7,741 bases of DNA from AM-0621 sp964573505 (GTDB lineage Bacteria > Planctomycetota > Planctomycetia > Planctomycetales > Planctomycetaceae), in contig CAZNMS010000433.1 of NCBI GenBank assembly GCA_964573505.1, positions 1 to 7,741 of the forward strand, in the 5' to 3' direction. This document shows positions 6,301-7,741 of this stretch, one piece after another. A model generated the notes under the pieces. That model worked only from the letters and a program-made list of their open reading frames with translations. It did no database searches and was not told the origin of the DNA. The position numbers and the translations under genes are program-made. Numbering within the stretch: the stretch's first letter is position 1; each line of letters opens with the position of its first letter.

Positions 6301-7550
6301 GGCAAGCGCGTAATGCGGTGTCAGATAAATTGCATGCCGAAGAACTCCGAGCGCGAGAGATCCGTCATCAGCTCACAACCTGCGGTCAGCGCATCGAAGA
6401 GGAATACGCGCTCTCGCTCGATCAAGTGGTGTCGTCGGGAGCGTCTGCATTCCGAGATTTGCTGATCGCACGCGGGATTTGCAGCAAAGAAACGTTTAAC
6501 CGCGACCCTCTGGGGAGCGCGTCCGCTGCGGCAACGAATCGCACAGACGGCAGCGAAGGCAATGGTGCAACTGCGACGAATGGGACCACTTCCGAAGGCG
6601 GTGATGCAACAACCAATGACGACGCAGCCGCAACCGTTCTTGCCATTCGTCCCAATGGTCCCACTAGTCCTATCGATGCCTCGATCGACTCCGAAGACTT
6701 GCTCTCCGACGACGATCTCGCATTCGCAGCGCTCGGTCTTGCTGACGATGCCGCAACCGAACCGACGGCTAGCGTTTCACCGGTCACCGAACTCGCACCG
6801 TCCGACGACCCGCTCATTGATCCGACCGGCACGCTCAAGTTTGAAGACGTCCGCGCGGAGCTCGACGAAGAGGTCAATCGCCTGCGCCGCAAGCTCAAAT
6901 CAATGGGCAGCGTGAATACCGACAGTCTCAAGGAGATCGAAGAGCTCGAAACGAAGTTTCAACACTTTCACGCGCAGCTCATGGACCTCACGGAAGCGAA
7001 AGAGACGCTCGAAGACATCATCAAGAAGGTCAACGCCGAGAGTAAGCGGATCTTCTTCGAGTCCTTTGAAGCGATCCGCAAAGAGTTCCGCGAACTATTC
7101 CGCAAGCTCTTCGGCGGCGGTGACGGCGATGTGATTTTGGAAGACCCCGAAGACGTGCTCGATTGCGGCATCGACATCGTCGCGCGTCCGCCCGGAAAAG
7201 AATTGCGCAGCATCAGCCTCTTAAGCGGCGGCGAGAAAACGCTGACGGCCGTCGCGCTACTACTCGCGATCTTCAAGAGCCGCCCGAGTCCGTTCTGCAT
7301 TCTCGACGAAGTCGATGCCGCGCTCGATGACGCGAATGTCGAGCGTTACGCATCCGTCGTGCGCGAATTTCGCGACACAACGCAGTTCATCATCATCAGT
7401 CACCGCAAGCGGACGATGGTCGTCGCCGACATCATCTACGGCGTGACAATGGAGCAATCCGGCGTCTCAAAACGTATGTCCGTCCGCTTCGAAGACGTCG
7501 GCGAGAACGGAGAATTCAAAGCCCCGCCGGGACAAGCTCAGGCGGCTTGA
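3384..7550 (+). CDS. smc: Chromosome segregation protein SMC, with two large insertions
   Basis: SMC ATPase, the core of bacterial condensin. It dimerises at its hinge, works with ScpA and ScpB, and organises and segregates the nucleoid in the cytoplasm. Visible in order: Walker A GPNGSGKS (30-37), the Q-loop region WILGDQSPKSLRG (from 45), AYSIIEQGRVDQIL (136-149), coiled coil to about 500, hinge half one (GSVADLLEV from 529, GRVGFIGL at 577-584), insertion one (about 586-646), hinge half two (to VTMAGELL at 707-714), returning coil from about 727 to 1010, insertion two (about 1040-1149), SMGSVN (1173-1178), signature LSGGE (1280-1284), Walker B FCILDEVDAALDD with D1308 and E1309, and the switch histidine H1340 in IIISHRKRTM. 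The head is complete and should be active. At 1388 residues it exceeds the usual length of about 1150-1200, mostly because of the insertions. No scpA, scpB or ftsY is adjacent. There is no sign of a frameshift. Confidence 0.98.
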   Translation: MLKALDLFGFKSFADRTRFDFALGINVVVGPNGSGKSNVVDSMKWILGDQSPKSLRGKEMTDVIFNGSSGRKPAAFAEASLTFDNTTRFLPVETDEVVVGRRLWRNGDSEYLINGAVARLKDIKDVFSGTGAATSAYSIIEQGRVDQILHANAAARRSVFEEAAGISKFKARKVDAIKKLERVTQNLLRLTDIVQQLESQLNSTRNQAAKAAKWREVSEELKKVWLGLVADDHRFFNRELSQLDAKLAGFNAEIDGYSQQQQAIETRLASFDQELNGVEDQLRDAERRASANREIVVSQDTTMRHATNRLRELESELVRLRRQRGTTDARLKQVAEELEASRHELDTFDDTYLAQQNVLQQHDEQLVGLATSQQELLQQLEIKRHDRAALVQQGHDTNQRLALLQAQIESLQQTRKQLSERREALSIEIDSCQLELGRRQAAVNEVLTKSGAVNESYQSIRSKQKKLLKEQEATGQRLAELREKRSGASARATVLEDLEQRQEGLAIGVKEILNRARSSNSEPWNRILGSVADLLEVELDNAALLEVALGNRAQMIVLDEVAPLIEYLNRSGVRIEGRVGFIGLKDPAAVRRSDGANGNGTTGTAETNGTHEDDDAAGGNLIRPLRPISPTTAHPSSSTNSAPTQWGSSAIDLRGDRDVLHRADDLVNPLCPRRDLAERLLANTWVVTSLDAALRLAAAHPPGLRFVTMAGELLEADGSVYAGTLRGETAILSRKSELRRLKNDIIRFDQSVDSCERQMQALSEQLAAIESEMTTAAAQRDELNDRVSQIRSEFERQQQVLDRFVQDRDAIDTQLAENSVLATEANGDLDRSRSDLFEIEEAQQGFERAVSELEQQRIVIDEQRHKLIQLQTEEKLKLAKKEERRSGLSKTVERLQSESKTRREEAEEVGKRFKQLSEQRREVELQLLNASAELAEVAIHAEKVADEVAALSRQKQRMRSVRAELGEEETRIRQARNAVSDKLHAEELRAREIRHQLTTCGQRIEEEYALSLDQVVSSGASAFRDLLIARGICSKETFNRDPLGSASAAATNRTDGSEGNGATATNGTTSEGGDATTNDDAAATVLAIRPNGPTSPIDASIDSEDLLSDDDLAFAALGLADDAATEPTASVSPVTELAPSDDPLIDPTGTLKFEDVRAELDEEVNRLRRKLKSMGSVNTDSLKEIEELETKFQHFHAQLMDLTEAKETLEDIIKKVNAESKRIFFESFEAIRKEFRELFRKLFGGGDGDVILEDPEDVLDCGIDIVARPPGKELRSISLLSGGEKTLTAVALLLAIFKSRPSPFCILDEVDAALDDANVERYASVVREFRDTTQFIIISHRKRTMVVADIIYGVTMEQSGVSKRMSVRFEDVGENGEFKAPPGQAQAA
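5178..5276. repeat. GACGAATGGGAC-family palindrome, copy B (inside smc hinge)
   Basis: Arms at 5178-5208 and 5246-5276 are inverted copies that match at 23 of 31 positions around a 37-base loop. The exact 12-mer GACGAATGGGAC is at 5201-5212. The element is read in frame as residues about 599-631 of SMC: the left arm gives GTTGTAETNGT, the loop gives HEDDDAAGGN and the right arm gives IRPLRPISPT. It lies between the two halves of the hinge, a naturally variable linker. The loop contains ATGACGACGCTGC (5221-5233), which recurs with one change in copy C, so the two are related beyond the arms. Confidence 0.75.
6561..6665. repeat. GACGAATGGGAC-family palindrome, copy C (inside smc, head-proximal)
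   Basis: Arms at 6561-6583 and 6643-6665 match as inverted copies at 17 of 23 positions, including a perfect nine-base core (GACGAATGG / CCATTCGTC), around a 59-base loop. The 12-mer GACGAATGGGAC is at 6575-6586, and ATGACGACGCAGC at 6616-6628 matches the loop of copy B. It is read in frame as SMC residues about 1060-1094: GATATNGTT on the left, NDDAAA in the loop and IRPNGPTSP on the right. The arms are more decayed than in copy B, which suggests an older insertion. Confidence 0.7.
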
Positions 7551-7595
7551 AAGAGCACCGGCGAACTCCGTCATCCGTGCCGACGTCGAAGCACC

Positions 7596-7640
7596 GCATG
7601 TAGGCGAAACGACATACATTCGCCGCCCGCGTCGACATGC
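7596..7640. repeat. Nested inverted repeat downstream of smc
   Basis: An outer pair GCATGT / ACATGC (7596-7601 and 7635-7640) encloses an inner pair GGCGAA / TTCGCC (7603-7608 and 7619-7624). It starts 45 bases after the smc stop and could fold at the 3' end of the smc transcript. The internal loop is asymmetric and no T-run follows, so this is only suggestive. Confidence 0.3.
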
Positions 7641-7720
7641 AACGATCGAAATTGGGCATAGTTCACAAGGAGGTTGCAGAGCCGCGCCCGTCAGGAAGCG
7701 GAATCCGTTACGAAAACGCC

Positions 7721-7741
7721 AAAAAGCCCCGTCCAAACGGG
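7721..7741 (-). terminator. Rho-independent terminator of a convergent gene beyond the right edge
   Basis: Read on the minus strand, the window edge gives stem CCCGT, loop TTGG, stem ACGGG, then GC and five T residues (complement of 7721-7725). The stem would gain another pair if base 7742 is G. Orientation and T-run indicate termination of a leftward gene located to the right of the window. It may also stop rightward smc transcripts if T residues follow outside the window. Confidence 0.65.

Noticed and set aside
7667..7674. Perfect Shine-Dalgarno-like AAGGAGGT on the plus strand
   Set aside because: No ATG or GTG follows at a suitable distance and no open frame continues from it.
7467..7736. 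89-codon minus-strand open frame at the right end
   Set aside because: It overlaps the end of smc by 84 bases, begins inside the terminator hairpin and shows no known domain.

Overview
The window looks like chromosomal DNA from a planctomycete (phylum Planctomycetota). This is inferred from three things: a Sec-exported WD40 protein, a FlgI-like lipoprotein carrying HEAT-like helices with no flagellar genes beside it, and a very long SMC protein. No rRNA or other taxonomic marker is present.

Layout from left to right. (1) Positions 1-631, minus strand: the 5' part of a secreted WD40-repeat gene that runs off the left edge. (2) Positions 632-1175: a 544-bp divergent intergenic region holding a 66-bp pair of inverted hairpins of the REP/BIME type, a candidate promoter and a structured leader. 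(3) Positions 1176-3137, plus strand: a 653-residue predicted lipoprotein whose N-terminal half resembles the flagellar P-ring protein FlgI and whose middle is HEAT-like. (4) Positions 3138-3383: a second 66-bp REP pair with the same geometry as the first, then an inverted repeat of a different family (core GACGAATGGGAC), then the smc ribosome binding site. (5) Positions 3384-7550, plus strand: smc, 1388 codons, with all the ATPase motifs intact and about 170 extra residues in two low-complexity insertions. (6) Positions 7551-7741: a short spacer ending in a rho-independent terminator that serves a convergent gene beyond the right edge.

The genes do not form an obvious pathway. SMC is a chromosome-organising ATPase, while the other two products are exported. 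The main interest lies in the repeats. The four REP hairpin units keep a 5' GTAG foot and an 8-bp stem while the stem bases covary. The second palindromic family occurs once just upstream of smc and twice inside it, in the same reading frame both times, where it encodes Asn-Gly-Thr-rich and Arg-Pro-rich segments in the hinge linker and beside the ATPase head. This suggests that mobile palindromes were absorbed into an essential protein.
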